A DNA stretch of 64,000 bases from Shewanella indica (GTDB lineage Bacteria > Pseudomonadota > Gammaproteobacteria > Enterobacterales > Shewanellaceae), in assembly GCF_002836975.1 (NCBI RefSeq), contig NZ_NIJK01000018.1, positions 1 to 64,000 on the forward strand, in the 5' to 3' direction. Shown piece after piece: positions 1 to 13,204 of this stretch (its first letter is position 1; every line of letters begins with the position of its first letter). A model generated the notes under the pieces. It was not told the DNA's origin. It made no database searches and was given only the letters and a program-made list of their open reading frames with translations. The position numbers and the translations under genes were made by a program.

Positions 1-108
1 CAGTACAGTTGAGATAGCAGCAGTCAGAGTGGTTTTACCATGGTCAACGTGACCAATGGTGCCCACGTTAACGTGGGGCTTGGAACGTTCAAATTTAGCT
101 TTAGACAC
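1..108 (-). CDS. tuf: Elongation factor Tu, N-terminal fragment (cut by window edge)
   Basis: The first 36 codons of EF-Tu are visible, running off the left edge. They include the G1 loop GHVDHGKTT, which binds GTP phosphates. The start is GTG (108-106), followed by [18 protein letters not shown]. The gene lies 80 bp downstream of fusA in the usual str order (rpsL-rpsG-fusA-tuf). It should deliver aminoacyl-tRNA to the ribosome. Gamma-proteobacteria often carry two tuf copies; the position after fusA makes this the tufA copy. Confidence 0.95.
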   Translation of the reverse strand, partial: MSKAKFERSKPHVNVGTIGHVDHGKTTLTAAISTVL

Positions 109-188
109 GATATATTCCTTTCTTTTCAGAAGAGTCCGGCTTTGCCGGACACCATCAATCAAAATAACAGTTAATGCCGTTACCTAAA

Positions 189-2285
189 TCAGGTACGAGC
201 TTCGATAACTGCTTTAGCAACGTTTTGCGGCGCTTCAGAGTACTTCAAAAACTCCATGGAGTATGAAGCCCGGCCCTGAGTCGCTGAGCGCAAATCTGTT
301 GCATAACCAAACATTTCAGCCAAAGGTACCACAGCTCGAATAATCTTGATACCGGCGACGCCGTCATCCATACCTTCGATAAGACCACGACGACGGTTCA
401 GATCACCTACTACGTCACCCATGTAGTCTTCTGGGGTTGTCACTTCAACCTTCATGCAAGGCTCGAGCAACACAGGGTTAGCTTGCAGCGCCCCCTTCTT
501 GAAGCCCATAGAACCTGCAACTTTGAACGCCATTTCGTTCGAGTCCACATCATGATATGAACCATCGAACAGAGTGACCTTCACGTCCAATACAGGGAAG
601 CCGGCGACAACACCGTTCTTCATCTGTTCTTGGATCCCTTTGTCAACCGCAGGGATGTATTCCCTAGGAACGACACCACCAACGATTTCGTTGACAAACT
701 CATAACCGGCACCCTCTTCACGAGGCTCCAGTTTCAGCCAGACATGACCGAATTGACCACGACCACCAGACTGACGCACAAACTTACCTTCCACTTCCAC
801 AGCACTGCGGATAGTTTCACGATAAGCCACCTGAGGTTTACCAACGTTACATTCAACGCTGAACTCACGGCGCATACGGTCGATGATAATGTCCAAGTGT
901 AGCTCACCCATACCTGAAATCAGAGTCTGACCCGACTCCTCATCAGTCTCAACCCGGAAAGAAGGATCTTCCATTGCCAGCTTCTGCAGCGCAATGCCCA
1001 TCTTTTCCTGGTCGGCTTTGGAACGAGGTTCCACAGCAATGGTAATGACCGGCTCGGGAAATTCCATCCGCTCCAGAATTACCTTATGGTCTGGGTCACA
1101 CAGGGTGTCACCGGTTGTCACATCTTTCAGGCCGATAGCAGCAGCTATATCACCTGCGCGCACTTCTTTCAGTTCTTTACGGTCGTTGGCGTGCATCTGC
1201 ACGATACGGCCGATACGCTCACGCTTCTCTTTTACAGAGTTGTAAACGGCTGAACCTGACTCCAGGACACCTGAGTAAACCCGGATAAAGGTCAAAGTAC
1301 CCACAAATGGGTCTGTTGCGATTTTGAATGCCAACGCAGAGAAAGGTGCATTGTCATCAGAAACACGCTCAACTTCCTGTTCTCTGTCATCGATGCCCTT
1401 AATCGCAGGAACATCAACCGGAGCAGGAAGGTATTCAACAACAGCATCGAGAACTGCCTGTACGCCTTTATTTTTAAAGGCACTACCACAGGTAGCCAGC
1501 ACAATTTCGTTGTTGATAGTACGTTGACGAAGCGCTTTTTTGATCTCTTCTTCTGTGAGCTCACCTTCTTCAAGGTATTTGTCCATCAGCTCATCAGAAG
1601 CCTCTGCGGCACTCTCTACCAGGTATTCGCGCATTTCGGTTGCCTTGGCAAGCAAATGCTCTGGGATCTCTTCGTGAGTGAAAGTCAGGCCCTGGTCTTC
1701 TTCATTCCAGTTGATGGCTTTCATCTTGATGAGATCGATAACCCCGCTAAAGTTTTCTTCTGCACCAATATTCAATTGAATAGGCACACAAGTTGCACCG
1801 AGACGGTTACGGATCTGTCCTACTACGCGATCAAAGTCGGCACCGGCACGGTCCATCTTATTGACGAACACCAGACGGGGGACATGATACTTGTCGGCCT
1901 GACGCCATACGGTCTCAGACTGAGGTTCCACACCAGAAGAACCACAAAAGACCACTACAGCACCGTCAAGTACGCGCAGAGAACGCTCTACCTCAATAGT
2001 AAAATCGACGTGACCTGGGGTATCGATGATATTGATACGATGCTCAGTAAACTGGGCATCCATACCGCGCCAGAACGTGGTAACAGCCGCTGAGGTAATA
2101 GTAATACCCCGCTCCTGCTCCTGAACCATCCAGTCAGTGGTAGACGCACCGTCATGGGTTTCACCCATCTTGTGGTTTACCCCTGTATAGAACAGGACTC
2201 GCTCTGTGGTAGTGGTTTTACCTGCGTCAACGTGAGCACAAATACCTATGTTGCGATAACGCTCAATTGGAGTTGTACGAGCCAC
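189..2285 (-). CDS. fusA: Elongation factor G
   Basis: This is the 698-residue ribosomal translocase, which uses GTP to move tRNA and mRNA after peptide bond formation and, with RRF, splits ribosomes. Visible G motifs are [13 protein letters not shown] near residue 17 (G1), DTPGHVDF near 88 (G3) and NKMDRAG near 142 (G4). They are followed by the EF-G domains II-V, ending [21 protein letters not shown]. Length matches the family (about 700). It is third in the str operon, between rpsG and tuf. A GC hairpin with a short T run precedes it and could attenuate it relative to rpsLG. Only one EF-G is seen here; Shewanella genomes can carry a second paralogue elsewhere. Confidence 0.98.
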   Translation of the reverse strand: MARTTPIERYRNIGICAHVDAGKTTTTERVLFYTGVNHKMGETHDGASTTDWMVQEQERGITITSAAVTTFWRGMDAQFTEHRINIIDTPGHVDFTIEVERSLRVLDGAVVVFCGSSGVEPQSETVWRQADKYHVPRLVFVNKMDRAGADFDRVVGQIRNRLGATCVPIQLNIGAEENFSGVIDLIKMKAINWNEEDQGLTFTHEEIPEHLLAKATEMREYLVESAAEASDELMDKYLEEGELTEEEIKKALRQRTINNEIVLATCGSAFKNKGVQAVLDAVVEYLPAPVDVPAIKGIDDREQEVERVSDDNAPFSALAFKIATDPFVGTLTFIRVYSGVLESGSAVYNSVKEKRERIGRIVQMHANDRKELKEVRAGDIAAAIGLKDVTTGDTLCDPDHKVILERMEFPEPVITIAVEPRSKADQEKMGIALQKLAMEDPSFRVETDEESGQTLISGMGELHLDIIIDRMRREFSVECNVGKPQVAYRETIRSAVEVEGKFVRQSGGRGQFGHVWLKLEPREEGAGYEFVNEIVGGVVPREYIPAVDKGIQEQMKNGVVAGFPVLDVKVTLFDGSYHDVDSNEMAFKVAGSMGFKKGALQANPVLLEPCMKVEVTTPEDYMGDVVGDLNRRRGLIEGMDDGVAGIKIIRAVVPLAEMFGYATDLRSATQGRASYSMEFLKYSEAPQNVAKAVIEART

Positions 2286-2330
2286 GATTATACCCTCTTG
2301 ACTAAGATAAAAATCTTAGCAATGTCAGAG

Positions 2331-2351
2331 AAAGCGCGGGCAAGCCCGCGC
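2331..2351 (-). terminator. GC hairpin between rpsG and fusA, possible attenuator
   Basis: On the minus strand, an 8-bp perfect stem (GCGCGGGC / GCCCGCGC) with a two-base loop is followed by TTTCTC. It lies 6 bp after the rpsG stop and 48 bp before the fusA start. The U run is short, so partial termination, RNA processing or a 3'-end stabiliser are all possible. Confidence 0.5.
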
Positions 2352-2357
2352 CCGATA

Positions 2358-2828
2358 TTACCAACGGTAATGAGCAAACGCTTTGTTGGCTTCTGCCATA
2401 CGATGCACGTCTTCGCGCTTCTTAACGGCAGTACCTTTGTTTTCGGAAGCGTCCAGCAGTTCACCTGCCAGGCGCAGAGCCATAGATTTTTCACCACGCT
2501 TACGAGCAGCTTCAACCAACCAGCGCATCGCCAGTGCGTTACGACGAACTGGACGAACTTCACATGGAACCTGGTAAGTAGAACCACCAACACGGCGAGA
2601 CTTAACCTCTACCGCTGGGCGAACGTTTTCCAGGGCTGCTTCAAGGATAACCAGATGCTCTTCGCCTTTCTTATCGGCGACAACATCCAGTGCTTTGTAG
2701 ATAATTTTTTCAGCAGTCGACTTTTTGCCGTCCTGCATAATGACGTTGATGAACTTAGCCAGCAACTCACTTTGAAACTTTGGATCAGGTAGGATTTTAC
2801 GTTGTCCTACTACGCGACGTCTTGGCAT
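2358..2828 (-). CDS. rpsG: 30S ribosomal protein S7
   Basis: This 156-residue protein starts [18 protein letters not shown]. It nucleates folding of the 3' major domain of 16S rRNA and sits at the E-site exit in the head of the 30S subunit. The conserved [11 protein letters not shown] and [12 protein letters not shown] stretches that contact 16S rRNA are present. It is the second gene of the str operon; in E. coli S7 is the translational repressor of that operon, but the repressor site is not obvious here. Confidence 0.98.
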   Translation of the reverse strand: MPRRRVVGQRKILPDPKFQSELLAKFINVIMQDGKKSTAEKIIYKALDVVADKKGEEHLVILEAALENVRPAVEVKSRRVGGSTYQVPCEVRPVRRNALAMRWLVEAARKRGEKSMALRLAGELLDASENKGTAVKKREDVHRMAEANKAFAHYRW

Positions 2829-2904
2829 AACTATTCTCCGTATGCTTCAGGTATTTCCAAAACTGGAATTTATATTTAGCTTGGCCTTACTTAACGGAAA
2901 ACCA

Positions 2905-3453
<549 letters not shown>

Positions 3454-3457
3454 CTAC

Positions 3458-6400
3458 TTATTCCTGACTGCCAGCCAGGTTCAACAGATCGGCCAGGTTC
3501 TGTTCGGCTTCGCTGGCGCTGATGCTAGGTGCTTCAGTCGCTACTTCACCGCGAGCCTGGTTACGGTTGTTGTGGTAAGCATAACCCGTACCAGCCGGGA
3601 TCAGACGACCTACGATCACGTTCTCTTTCAGACCGCGCAGGTTATCACTCTTACCACCTACTGCCGCTTCGGTCAGTACGCGAGTGGTTTCCTGGAACGA
3701 GGCCGCAGAGATGAAGGACTCAGTCGCCAGAGAGGCTTTGGTGATACCCAGCAGTTCACGTTCGAACTTGGCCGGAATCTTGCCCTGCTCTTCCAGTTCG
3801 CGGTTAGCGATCTTGACGCGGGACACCTCAACCTGCTCCCCTTCGAGGAACTCAGAATCACCGGCTTCAGTGATCAGACACTTACGCAGCATCTGGCGAA
3901 TGATCACCTCGATGTGCTTGTCGTTAATCTTCACACCCTGCAGACGATATACGTCCTGTACTTCATTCACAATGTAGTTGGCTACGTTGTGGATACCGCG
4001 CAGACGCAGAATATCGTGAGCAGACTCTGGACCATCGGCGATCACTTCACCGCGTTCGACTTTTTCACCTTCGAACACGTTCAGGTTACGCCACTTAGGG
4101 ATCATCTCTTCGTATGGGTTACCGCCCTCGGCAGGAGTAATAACCAGACGACGCTTACCTTTGGTCTCTTTACCGAAGGAGATGGTACCGCTGATCTCAG
4201 CCAGAATCGCAGGCTCTTTCGGCTTACGGGCTTCGAACAGGTCAGCAACCCTTGGCAGACCACCGGTAATATCGCGTGTCTTGGACGATTCCTGAGGAAT
4301 ACGAGCCAGTGCATCACCGACGCTGATCTGAGCATTATCTTCCAGGTTTACGATCGCATTGCTGGGCAGGAAGTACTGCGCAGGTACGTCGGTACCAGGA
4401 ATAGTCAGGTCATTACCGTTTTCATCCACCAAGCGGATCATTGGACGCATTTCTTTGCCGGCGCTTGGGCGCTGGGCCACATCCAATACCACGATGGAAG
4501 ACAGACCGGTCAGCTCGTCGGTTTGACGCGAGATGGTGACACCGTCAATCATCTGCTCAAACTTCACATAACCCGCCACTTCAGTGATGATTGGGTGAGT
4601 ATGTGGATCCCAGTTAGCGATGGTCTGGCCAGCGTTAACTTCAGCGCCTTCCAGCGTTTCGAGCACAGTACCGTAAGGCACTTTGTAGCGCTCTTTCTCA
4701 CGGCCCAGTTCATCGATAATCGCCAGCTCAGACGAGCGCGATACGATAACCAACTTGCCATCGCTGTTCTTAACGAACTTGGCGTTATGCAGCTTCAGGT
4801 TACCGGCGTTCTTCACCTGAACGTTGTTTTCTGCAGAAGCCCTGGATGCCGCACCACCGATGTGGAAGGTACGCATCGTCAGCTGTGTACCAGGCTCACC
4901 GATTGACTGAGCAGCAACAACACCGATTGCTTCACCTTGGTTGATCAGGTGACCACGGGCCAGGTCGCGACCATAACACTTGGCACAAACACCGAAGTCG
5001 GTATCACAGGAGATCACAGAGCGAACTTTAACTTCGTCAACGCTGTACTCTTCCAGCTTGTCACACCATGCCTCATCCAGCAAAGTGTTACGTGGCGCCA
5101 GGACTTCGTCGGAACCAGGATAGTAAACATCCTCGGCAACAACACGACCCAGTACGCGCTCACGCAGTGGCTCAACCACGTCACCACCTTCAATCAGCGG
5201 TTTCATGATCAGACCTTCGTGAGTACCACAGTCATCTTCGATAACGACCAGATCCTGGGCAACATCCACCAGACGACGAGTCAGGTAACCTGAGTTTGCT
5301 GTCTTAAGTGCGGTATCCGCCAGACCCTTACGAGCACCGTGGGTTGAAATAAAGTACTGCAGTACGTTCAGACCTTCACGGAAGTTCGCCACGATGGGCG
5401 TTTCGATGATAGAGCCGTCTGGCTTGGCCATCAGACCACGCATACCCGCCAACTGACGGATCTGAGCGGCACTACCACGAGCGCCTGAGTCGGCCATCAT
5501 GTAGATGCTGTTGAAGGAAGCCTGTTTCTCTTCTTCACCGTCGCGGTTGATAACCACTTCGGAAGACAGGTTTTCCATCATCGCCTTGGAGACTTTCTCG
5601 TTGGCGCTGGCCCAGATATCGATAACCTTGTTGTAACGCTCACCGGCAGTAACCAGACCAGACTGGAACTGTTCCTGGATTTCCAGAACTTCGGCTTCTG
5701 CGTCGGCAACCAGCTTGTACTTGGCTTCCGGGATTTCCATATCGTTGATACCGACAGAGGCACCAGAGATAGTGGCGTATTGGAAACCTGTGTACATCAG
5801 TTGGTCAGCAAAGATAACAGTATCTTTCAGACCCAGCTGACGGTAGCAGGTGTTCAGCAAACGGGAGATCTGCTTCTTGCCCATGTTCTGGTTAACCAGA
5901 TCAAAAGACATACCGGCTGGCAGGATCAGTGACAACAGAGCACGACCTACTGTGGTGTCGACAATGCGGCGCTGCTGGGTGCGCTCACCGTTCTCATCGA
6001 TATGAGTTTCGGTGATACGAACTTTAACCCGGGCGTGCAGCTCGGCGGCACCAGTGCGATAGGCTTTCTCGGCTTCGGCAACAGACTCAAAGGCCATACC
6101 TTCACCGCGGCCATTTACGCGTTCACGGCTCATGTAGTACAGACCCAGTACCACGTCCTGAGAAGGAGTGATAACCGGCTCACCGTTGGCAGGTGACAAA
6201 ATGTTGTTGGTTGACATCATCAACGCACGGGCTTCCAGCTGGGCTTCCAGCGTCAGAGGCACGTGTACCGCCATTTGGTCACCGTCGAAGTCGGCGTTAT
6301 AGGCCGCACACACCAGTGGGTGCAGTTGAATCGCTTTACCTTCGATCAGTACAGGTTCGAACGCCTGGATACCCAAACGGTGCAGTGTTGGTGCACGGTT

Positions 6401-7669
6401 CAGCATCACAGGGTGTTCGCGGATCACTTCATCCAGTACGTCCCAAACCTCGGCAACTTCACGCTCAACCATCTTCTTGGCGGCTTTGATGGTAGTGGCC
6501 AGGCCACGACCTTCCAGCTTGCCGTAGATGAATGGTTTGAACAGTTCCAGCGCCATTTTCTTCGGCAGACCACACTGGTGCAGACGCAGAGTTGGGCCCA
6601 CGGTAATTACCGAACGGCCTGAGTAGTCAACACGCTTACCCAGCAGGTTCTGACGGAAACGACCTTGCTTACCCTTGATCATATCGGCCAAGGACTTCAG
6701 AGGACGCTTGTTGGAACCGGTAATGGCACGACCGCGACGACCGTTATCCAGCAGGGCATCAACAGATTCCTGCAGCATACGCTTTTCGTTGCGAACTATG
6801 ATATCCGGAGCGGCCAGATCCAGCAGACGCTTCAAACGGTTGTTACGGTTGATCACGCGGCGATACAGATCGTTCAGATCTGAAGTCGCGAAACGACCGC
6901 CGTCCAATGGAACCAGAGGACGCAGATCAGGTGGCAGAACCGGCAGCACCTTGAGGATCATCCACTCTGGCTTGTTGCCTGAATGGTAGAAGGCCTCAAC
7001 CAGCTTCAAACGCTTGGTGACTTTCTTGCGACGGGTCTCAGAGTTAATAGATGGCAGCTCTTCGCGCATCTGCTCAACTTCTTTCTCCAGATCGATAGCG
7101 CGCAGCAGTTCCAGAACCGCTTCGGCACCCATCTTGGCTTCAAACTCGTCACCATACTCTTCCAGCGCATCCAGGTAGGTTTCTTCGGTCAGCATTTGAC
7201 CGCGCTCCAGGCTGGTCATGCCTGGCTCGATAACCACATAAGATTCGAAGTAGAGTACCCGCTCAATATCACGCAGAGTCATGTCCAGCATCAGACCGAT
7301 ACGGGATGGCAGTGACTTGAGGAACCAGATGTGGGCAACTGGGCTGGCCAGTTCGATGTGGCCCATACGCTCACGACGTACTTTGGTCTGGGTCACTTCA
7401 ACGCCACACTTCTCACAGATCACACCGCGGTGCTTGAGACGCTTGTACTTACCGCACAGACACTCGTAGTCTTTGACCGGGCCAAAGATACGGGCACAGA
7501 ACAGGCCTTCACGCTCAGGCTTGAATGTACGGTAGTTGATGGTTTCAGGCTTCTTAACTTCACCAAATGACCAAGAACGGATCAGATCAGGCGACGCCAG
7601 GCCGATCTTGATGCCTTCAAATTCTTCAGTCTTGCTTTGCTGTTTCAGAAACTTTAATAAGTCTTTCAC
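3458..7669 (-). CDS. rpoC: DNA-directed RNA polymerase subunit beta'
   Basis: 1403 residues, the usual gamma-proteobacterial length. It forms the active-site clamp of RNA polymerase. Visible elements are the N-terminal zinc-binding cysteines ([20 protein letters not shown], near residue 70), the catalytic magnesium loop [14 protein letters not shown] near 460, the second zinc cysteine set ([13 protein letters not shown]) and the bridge/trigger region around [18 protein letters not shown]. It follows rpoB by 84 bp and ends at a strong terminator. Confidence 0.99.
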   Translation of the reverse strand: MKDLLKFLKQQSKTEEFEGIKIGLASPDLIRSWSFGEVKKPETINYRTFKPEREGLFCARIFGPVKDYECLCGKYKRLKHRGVICEKCGVEVTQTKVRRERMGHIELASPVAHIWFLKSLPSRIGLMLDMTLRDIERVLYFESYVVIEPGMTSLERGQMLTEETYLDALEEYGDEFEAKMGAEAVLELLRAIDLEKEVEQMREELPSINSETRRKKVTKRLKLVEAFYHSGNKPEWMILKVLPVLPPDLRPLVPLDGGRFATSDLNDLYRRVINRNNRLKRLLDLAAPDIIVRNEKRMLQESVDALLDNGRRGRAITGSNKRPLKSLADMIKGKQGRFRQNLLGKRVDYSGRSVITVGPTLRLHQCGLPKKMALELFKPFIYGKLEGRGLATTIKAAKKMVEREVAEVWDVLDEVIREHPVMLNRAPTLHRLGIQAFEPVLIEGKAIQLHPLVCAAYNADFDGDQMAVHVPLTLEAQLEARALMMSTNNILSPANGEPVITPSQDVVLGLYYMSRERVNGRGEGMAFESVAEAEKAYRTGAAELHARVKVRITETHIDENGERTQQRRIVDTTVGRALLSLILPAGMSFDLVNQNMGKKQISRLLNTCYRQLGLKDTVIFADQLMYTGFQYATISGASVGINDMEIPEAKYKLVADAEAEVLEIQEQFQSGLVTAGERYNKVIDIWASANEKVSKAMMENLSSEVVINRDGEEEKQASFNSIYMMADSGARGSAAQIRQLAGMRGLMAKPDGSIIETPIVANFREGLNVLQYFISTHGARKGLADTALKTANSGYLTRRLVDVAQDLVVIEDDCGTHEGLIMKPLIEGGDVVEPLRERVLGRVVAEDVYYPGSDEVLAPRNTLLDEAWCDKLEEYSVDEVKVRSVISCDTDFGVCAKCYGRDLARGHLINQGEAIGVVAAQSIGEPGTQLTMRTFHIGGAASRASAENNVQVKNAGNLKLHNAKFVKNSDGKLVIVSRSSELAIIDELGREKERYKVPYGTVLETLEGAEVNAGQTIANWDPHTHPIITEVAGYVKFEQMIDGVTISRQTDELTGLSSIVVLDVAQRPSAGKEMRPMIRLVDENGNDLTIPGTDVPAQYFLPSNAIVNLEDNAQISVGDALARIPQESSKTRDITGGLPRVADLFEARKPKEPAILAEISGTISFGKETKGKRRLVITPAEGGNPYEEMIPKWRNLNVFEGEKVERGEVIADGPESAHDILRLRGIHNVANYIVNEVQDVYRLQGVKINDKHIEVIIRQMLRKCLITEAGDSEFLEGEQVEVSRVKIANRELEEQGKIPAKFERELLGITKASLATESFISAASFQETTRVLTEAAVGGKSDNLRGLKENVIVGRLIPAGTGYAYHNNRNQARGEVATEAPSISASEAEQNLADLLNLAGSQE

Positions 7670-7753
7670 GTTTCTCTCCTGAAGGAGTTAAACCCGGTGC
7701 CCCGCTCTCGCGGAGCACCAATTCGTTGCCAAACGCAGGCTTTAAACCGCGTC

Positions 7754-10700
7754 TTACTCTTGATCCAACTCGATGTTGATACCGAGAGAACGGATCTCCT
7801 TCAGCAATACGTTGAAGGACTCTGGCATTCCAGGCTGCATCTGATGGTTACCGTCAACGATGTTCTTGTACATCTGAGTACGACCGTTAACGTCATCCGA
7901 TTTCACTGTGAGCATTTCCTGCAGAGTATACGCAGCACCGTATGCCTCCAGGGCCCACACTTCCATCTCACCGAAACGCTGACCACCGAACTGAGCTTTA
8001 CCGCCCAGAGGCTGCTGAGTAACCAAGCTGTACGAACCGGTAGAACGGGCGTGCATCTTGTCATCAACCAAGTGGTTCAGTTTGAGCATGTACATGTAAC
8101 CTACGGTCACAGGACGCTCGAACTGGTTACCGGTACGACCATCAAACAGATTCAGCTGACCAGAAGTCGGCAGACCTGCAAGCTCAAGCATCTGCTTGAT
8201 CTCTTTCTCTTTGGCACCGTCGAAGGCTGGGGTTGCCGTTGGCAGACCATCCTTCAGGTGTTTGGCCAGACGCAGAACTTCATCATCGGTAAATGAATCG
8301 ATATCCACGCGCTGCTTCACTTCATCGCCCAGTTCATAGACCTGTTTGATGTAGCCACGCAGTTCGGCCAGCTCACGCTGTTCTTCCAGCATGGCATTGA
8401 TGCGATTACCAATACCTTTAGCCGCAGCACCCAAGTGAACTTCCAGTACCTGACCTATGTTCATCCGCGAAGGTACACCCAGAGGGTTCAGTACGATGTC
8501 GACAGGGTTACCCTGCTCGTCGTATGGCATATCTTCGATAGGACAGATCTTGGAGATCACACCCTTGTTACCGTGACGACCCGCCATCTTGTCACCAGGC
8601 TGGATGGTACGCTTAACCGCCAGGTAAACCTTAACGATCTTCAGTACGCCTGGAGCCAGATCATCACCTTGGGTGATCTTGCGACGCTTGATTTCGAACT
8701 TCTTGTCAAAGTCGGCTTTCAGCTCTTCGTGCTGTTCAGCCAGCTGTTCCAATTCGGTTTGCTTGGCTTCATCGTCGATAACCTGAACCAATACGTCTTT
8801 GCGTGGCAGTTCAGCCAGTTTGGCTTCACTGAAACCAGCGCTCAGCAGCAAGTTACGGGCACGGCTCAGAACACCTTCTTCAAGGATCTTGAACTCTTCT
8901 GTCAAGTCCTTACGGGCTTGAGCAATGTGCATCTCTTCGATTTCGATGGCGCGCTTGTCTTTTTCAACACCATCACGGGTGAAGACTTGCACATCGATAA
9001 CGGTACCCTTCACTGAGTTAGGTACACGCAGAGAGCTGTCTTTAACGTCAGACGCTTTCTCACCGAAAATAGCCCGCAGCAGTTTCTCTTCCGGAGTCAG
9101 CTGAGTTTCACCCTTAGGCGTTACCTTACCAACCAGAATGTCACCGCCTTTAACTTCGGCGCCGATGTAAACGATACCGGATTCATCCAGCTTGCTCAGT
9201 GCAGACTCACCTACGTTAGGGATATCGGCAGTGATCTCTTCGCTACCCAGCTTGGTGTCACGAGCGATACAGGACAGTTCCTGAATGTGGATAGTCGTGA
9301 AACGGTCTTCCTGCGCTACGCGCTCGGAAATAAGGATGGAATCCTCAAAGTTGTAACCGTTCCATGGCATGAACGCCACGCGCATGTTCTGACCCAGAGC
9401 CAGGTCGCCCAAGTCGGTTGACGGACCATCGGCCAGCACGTCACCACGCACCACAGGCTCACCTACGCTACAGCATGGACGCTGGTTGATGCAGGTGTTC
9501 TGGTTGGAGCGGGTGTACTTGGTCAGGTTGTAGATATCGATACCGGCTTCGCCTGGGCGCAGCTCATCTTCGTTAACCTTAACCACGATGCGGCTGGCAT
9601 CAACATAGTCGATCACACCGCCACGCTTGGCAGCCACAACCACGCCTGAGTCAACAGCCAGTGTACGTTCAATACCTGTACCCACCAGAGGCTTCTCTGA
9701 CTTGAGTGTTGGTACTGCCTGACGTTGCATGTTTGCACCCATCAATGCACGGTTAGCGTCGTCGTGCTCAAGGAATGGGATCAAAGATGCCGCCACAGAG
9801 ATGATCTGCTGTGGAGATACGTCCATATACTGGATATCGGAAGCGCGCATAAAGGTGGATTCACCCTTGTGGCGACAGGCAACCTGCTCTTCCACAATGC
9901 GACCTTCGTTGTCGAGCTCGATGTTGGCCTGTGCAATCACATAGCGGCCTTCTTCGATGGCTGACAGATATTCCACTTCATCAGTAACCACACTGTCGAT
10001 CACCTTGCGGTAAGGTGTTTCCAGGAAGCCGTATGAGTTGGTACGGGCAAAGGTAGACAGTGAGTTGATCAGACCAATGTTTGGACCTTCAGGGGTCTCA
10101 ATTGGACACAGACGACCATAGTGAGTTGGGTGCACGTCTCGAACTTCGAAGCCGGCACGCTCACGGGTCAGACCGCCAGGACCAAGAGCCGAAATACGGC
10201 GCTTGTGAGTCACTTCTGACAGTGGGTTGTTCTGATCCATAAACTGCGACAGCTGAGAAGAACCGAAGAACTCTTTCACTGCTGCAGAGATTGGCTTGGC
10301 GTTGATCAGATCCTGAGGCATCAGCTCGTTCAGATCGCCCAGAGACAGACGTTCACGTACTGCGCGCTCAACACGTACCAGACCGACACGGAACTGGTTC
10401 TCGGCCATTTCGCCAACGCTACGGATACGACGGTTACCCAGGTGGTCGATATCATCGACTTCATCAAAACCGTTACGGATTTCGATGATCTTCTTCATTA
10501 CGGCAACTATGTCTTCTTTGGTCAGTACACCGGTACCTTCGTTCTCGTCGATTTCAAGACGACGGTTGAACTTCATCCGGCCCACTTTAGACAGATCATA
10601 GCGCTCTTCGCTGAAGAACAGATTCTGGAACAGAGCTTCGGCGGCATCCTTGGTTGGTGGCTCGCCAGGACGCATCATGCGATAGATTTCAACCAGCGCT

Positions 10701-11785
10701 TCCAAACGGTTGGTGGTTGAGTCAATACGCAGGGTGTCAGAGATGTAAGCACCGTGATCCAGCTCGTTGATGTACAGGGTGCTGACCTCTTTGATACCGG
10801 CCAGTGACAGATTGGCCAGGTCTTCCAGGCTGATCTCGTTGTTGGCGGTAACCAGTACTTCACCTGTGTCAGGATCGATATAGTCCTGAGCCGCCACTTT
10901 ACCAACAATATACTCAACCGGTACTTCCAGTTCAGTGGTGTTGGTTTTTTCCAGTTGGCGGATATGACGGGCAGTGATACGACGGCCCTTCTCTACCAGC
11001 ACAGTGCCTTCAGAGTCCTTGATGTCATAACTGGCAGTTTCACCACGCAGACGCTCAGGAACCAGTGTCATGACCAGAGAATCTTTCTTGATCTTGAAGT
11101 CAATACGCTCGAAGAAGATGTCGAGGATATCCTGAGTAGAATATTCCAGGGCACGCAGAATGATGCTGGCAGGCAGCTTACGGCGACGGTCAATACGTAC
11201 AAACAACGCATCTTTAGGGTCGAACTCGAAGTCGAGCCATGAACCGCGGTAAGGAATAATACGCGCGTTATACAGCACTTTACCTGAGGAGTGTGTCTTA
11301 CCACGGTCGTGGTCGAAGAACACACCTGGGCTACGGTGCAACTGAGATACGATAACACGCTCAGTACCATTGATGACAAAGGTACCGTTTTCAGTCATCA
11401 GAGGGATATCCCCCATGTAGACTTCTTGTTCTTTTATATCTTTTACAGTGCCGGCGGCAGCTTCACGATCATACAGCACCATGCGCAGCTTAACGCGCAG
11501 TGGAGCGGAGTATGTCACACCGCGGATTTGACACTCTTTCACATCAAAAACAGGCTCGCCCAGCTTATAGCTGACGTACTGCAGTTCTGAATTACCAGAA
11601 AAGCTCTTGATGGGAAAAACGCTACGGAAGGCGGCCTCTAGGCCACGCTCACCGGTAGGATCTTGATCGGTGAACTTCTTAAAAGAGTCTAACTGAATAG
11701 ACAACAAGTAAGGGATGTCCAATACCTGTGGACGCTTACCGAAGTCTTTGCGAATACGCTTCTTTTCAGAATAGGAGTAAACCAT
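7754..11785 (-). CDS. rpoB: DNA-directed RNA polymerase subunit beta
   Basis: 1343 residues starting [19 protein letters not shown], as in E. coli RpoB (1342). An upstream in-frame start is rejected because the SD AGAGGAAA precedes this ATG (11785-11783). The rifampicin region ([29 protein letters not shown], broken here as [13 protein letters not shown] then [16 protein letters not shown]) is wild type, so no rifampicin-resistance change is seen. The conserved C-terminal block that anchors beta' ([19 protein letters not shown]) is present. Expression is probably tuned by the attenuator between rplL and rpoB. Confidence 0.99.
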   Translation of the reverse strand: MVYSYSEKKRIRKDFGKRPQVLDIPYLLSIQLDSFKKFTDQDPTGERGLEAAFRSVFPIKSFSGNSELQYVSYKLGEPVFDVKECQIRGVTYSAPLRVKLRMVLYDREAAAGTVKDIKEQEVYMGDIPLMTENGTFVINGTERVIVSQLHRSPGVFFDHDRGKTHSSGKVLYNARIIPYRGSWLDFEFDPKDALFVRIDRRRKLPASIILRALEYSTQDILDIFFERIDFKIKKDSLVMTLVPERLRGETASYDIKDSEGTVLVEKGRRITARHIRQLEKTNTTELEVPVEYIVGKVAAQDYIDPDTGEVLVTANNEISLEDLANLSLAGIKEVSTLYINELDHGAYISDTLRIDSTTNRLEALVEIYRMMRPGEPPTKDAAEALFQNLFFSEERYDLSKVGRMKFNRRLEIDENEGTGVLTKEDIVAVMKKIIEIRNGFDEVDDIDHLGNRRIRSVGEMAENQFRVGLVRVERAVRERLSLGDLNELMPQDLINAKPISAAVKEFFGSSQLSQFMDQNNPLSEVTHKRRISALGPGGLTRERAGFEVRDVHPTHYGRLCPIETPEGPNIGLINSLSTFARTNSYGFLETPYRKVIDSVVTDEVEYLSAIEEGRYVIAQANIELDNEGRIVEEQVACRHKGESTFMRASDIQYMDVSPQQIISVAASLIPFLEHDDANRALMGANMQRQAVPTLKSEKPLVGTGIERTLAVDSGVVVAAKRGGVIDYVDASRIVVKVNEDELRPGEAGIDIYNLTKYTRSNQNTCINQRPCCSVGEPVVRGDVLADGPSTDLGDLALGQNMRVAFMPWNGYNFEDSILISERVAQEDRFTTIHIQELSCIARDTKLGSEEITADIPNVGESALSKLDESGIVYIGAEVKGGDILVGKVTPKGETQLTPEEKLLRAIFGEKASDVKDSSLRVPNSVKGTVIDVQVFTRDGVEKDKRAIEIEEMHIAQARKDLTEEFKILEEGVLSRARNLLLSAGFSEAKLAELPRKDVLVQVIDDEAKQTELEQLAEQHEELKADFDKKFEIKRRKITQGDDLAPGVLKIVKVYLAVKRTIQPGDKMAGRHGNKGVISKICPIEDMPYDEQGNPVDIVLNPLGVPSRMNIGQVLEVHLGAAAKGIGNRINAMLEEQRELAELRGYIKQVYELGDEVKQRVDIDSFTDDEVLRLAKHLKDGLPTATPAFDGAKEKEIKQMLELAGLPTSGQLNLFDGRTGNQFERPVTVGYMYMLKLNHLVDDKMHARSTGSYSLVTQQPLGGKAQFGGQRFGEMEVWALEAYGAAYTLQEMLTVKSDDVNGRTQMYKNIVDGNHQMQPGMPESFNVLLKEIRSLGINIELDQE

Positions 11786-11947
11786 GGGTTTCCTCTGCTT
11801 GCGAGATGTGACCAAGACTGAATCAACACAGTTAATCCAGCACGTTTGCCCATCACCGTTGATGGCAAGAACCTAACCAATAATCACTGCTAGGGACTGC
11901 AAAATCTGGCGACAAACGGTGAAAAAAATCGCCAACGCTTACAGCGC

Positions 11948-11979
11948 AAAAAAGGCCGACGGTCAAAAAACCGCCAGCC
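11948..11979 (-). terminator. Attenuator between rplL and rpoB
   Basis: On the minus strand, GGCTGGCGGT and ACCGTCGGCC form a 10-bp stem (two G-U pairs) with a 6-base loop, followed by T6. It lies 39 bp after the rplL stop. E. coli has a partial terminator in the same place that makes rpoBC expression lower than rplJL; the same role is inferred. Confidence 0.8.
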
Positions 11980-12018
11980 TCCACCCAATTGGCTTGGGTG
12001 ATTGTAAGTCAGTATGAC

Positions 12019-12387
12019 TTACTTGATCTCTACTTGAGCACCAGCTTCTTCAAGATCTTTCTTCAGAGCTTCAGCTTCTTCTTTAGAGACGCCTTCTTTA
12101 ACAGCTACTGGAGCAGATTCAGCCATAGCTTTGGCTTCTTTCAGACCCAGACCTGTGGCACCACGTACAGCCTTGATCACAGCAACTTTGTTGTCACCGT
12201 GAGAAGTCATAACTACGTCGAACTCGGTTTTCTCTTCAGCAGCAGCAGCTTCACCAGCGCCGCCAGCAACTACTGCAGCAGCAGCAGATACGCCGAACTT
12301 CTCTTCCATAGCTTCGATCAGTTCAACAACTTCCATTACAGACATAGCTGCAAAGGCTTCAAGGATTTGGTCTTTAGTGATAGACAT
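12019..12387 (-). CDS. rplL: 50S ribosomal protein L7/L12
   Basis: A 122-residue acidic stalk protein. The N-terminal dimerisation domain (about 1-35), an Ala/Gly-rich hinge ([19 protein letters not shown], about 36-55) and the C-terminal factor-binding domain with [15 protein letters not shown] are clear. Multiple dimers bind L10 and recruit EF-G and EF-Tu. It follows rplJ by 54 bp. Confidence 0.98.
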   Translation of the reverse strand: MSITKDQILEAFAAMSVMEVVELIEAMEEKFGVSAAAAVVAGGAGEAAAAEEKTEFDVVMTSHGDNKVAVIKAVRGATGLGLKEAKAMAESAPVAVKEGVSKEEAEALKKDLEEAGAQVEIK

Positions 12388-12441
12388 AACAAATGTTTCC
12401 TATTGTTCTGAATTCAATTCTGTTAAGCAGCCAGCTTGAGA

Positions 12442-12942
12442 TTAAGCGGCTTCTTGTTTTTGATCGCGCAGAGCGGCCAGAGTACGAACGAACTTGCCAG
12501 CAGATGCTTCTTTCATAGTCATCATCAGCTGTGCCAGTGCTTCTTCGTAAGTTGGCAGTTTTGCCAAACGATCAATGTCAGCTGCAGGGATGAATTCCCC
12601 TTCAAAAGCTGCACCTTTAACTTCGAAAGCGGCTTGCTCTTTAGCAAAGTCTTTTAACAGACGAGCTGCAGCACCTGGGTGCTCGTTAGAGAAAGCAATC
12701 AAAGTTGGGCCAGAGAACACCTCTGTCAGACACTCAAAAGCAGTGCCTTCTACTGCGCGGCGAGCCAGAGTGTTACGTACTACACGTACATACACACCGT
12801 TTGCGCGAGCAGTCTTACGCAGAACTGTCATAGCACCTACAGTTACACCGCGTGAATCGGCGACAACTGCAGAAAGCGCACCTTTGGCAGCTTCGTTGAC
12901 TTCAGCAACAATCGCTTTTTTGTCTTCGAGTCTTAATGCCAT
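12442..12942 (-). CDS. rplJ: 50S ribosomal protein L10
   Basis: 166 residues, [21 protein letters not shown]. It anchors L7/L12 dimers through its C-terminal helix and binds 23S rRNA near L11. In E. coli the L10-L12 complex represses its own mRNA through the leader just upstream, and a recognisable leader is present here. Confidence 0.98.
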   Translation of the reverse strand: MALRLEDKKAIVAEVNEAAKGALSAVVADSRGVTVGAMTVLRKTARANGVYVRVVRNTLARRAVEGTAFECLTEVFSGPTLIAFSNEHPGAAARLLKDFAKEQAAFEVKGAAFEGEFIPAADIDRLAKLPTYEEALAQLMMTMKEASAGKFVRTLAALRDQKQEAA

Positions 12943-13168
12943 TGGCTTTACTCCTGGATTCTACCTGGGGGTTCCCCCAGTGTTTACCATACTGAATACA
13001 AACGTACTCAGTTACTTACGGTGCAGATAATCCAGCAGAAATAAATCTATCTGGGGCCTGACACCGTCTACGCAGGAAATTAAGTATTCCAGACGGTCAA
13101 CACCTGCGGTCTTGGACGGAAACCCATCAGAGTGAAAACACCCGTCATAGGTTCCAACCCACAAAAGT
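12943..13168 (-). promoter_or_regulatory. L10 leader (autoregulatory 5' UTR of rplJL-rpoBC)
   Basis: A 220-nt leader lies between promoter and rplJ start. On the minus strand it contains TTTCCTGCGTAGACGGTG and CACCGTAAGTAA, which match my memory of the E. coli rplJ leader core bound by L10-(L12)4. A GGGGGAACCCCC hairpin lies close to the rplJ SD (CAGGAG). The leader identity is supported by sequence similarity; the repression mechanism is from E. coli. Confidence 0.8.
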
Positions 13169-13174
13169 GCGCGC

Positions 13175-13203
13175 ATTATAGGCTAACACGCGCATTTTGT
13201 AAA
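13175..13203 (-). promoter_or_regulatory. rplJ operon sigma70 promoter
   Basis: The -35 is TTTACA (13198-13203), the -10 is a perfect TATAAT (13175-13180), and the spacer is 17 bp. The -35 begins 2 bp past the rplA stop codon. No terminator lies between rplA and this promoter, so read-through from rplKA can add to expression. Confidence 0.8.
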
Positions 13204-13204
13204 A

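Noticed and set aside
7754..11785. Possible rifampicin-resistance change in rpoB
   Set aside because: The rifampicin-binding region reads as wild type at all residues visible by comparison with E. coli.
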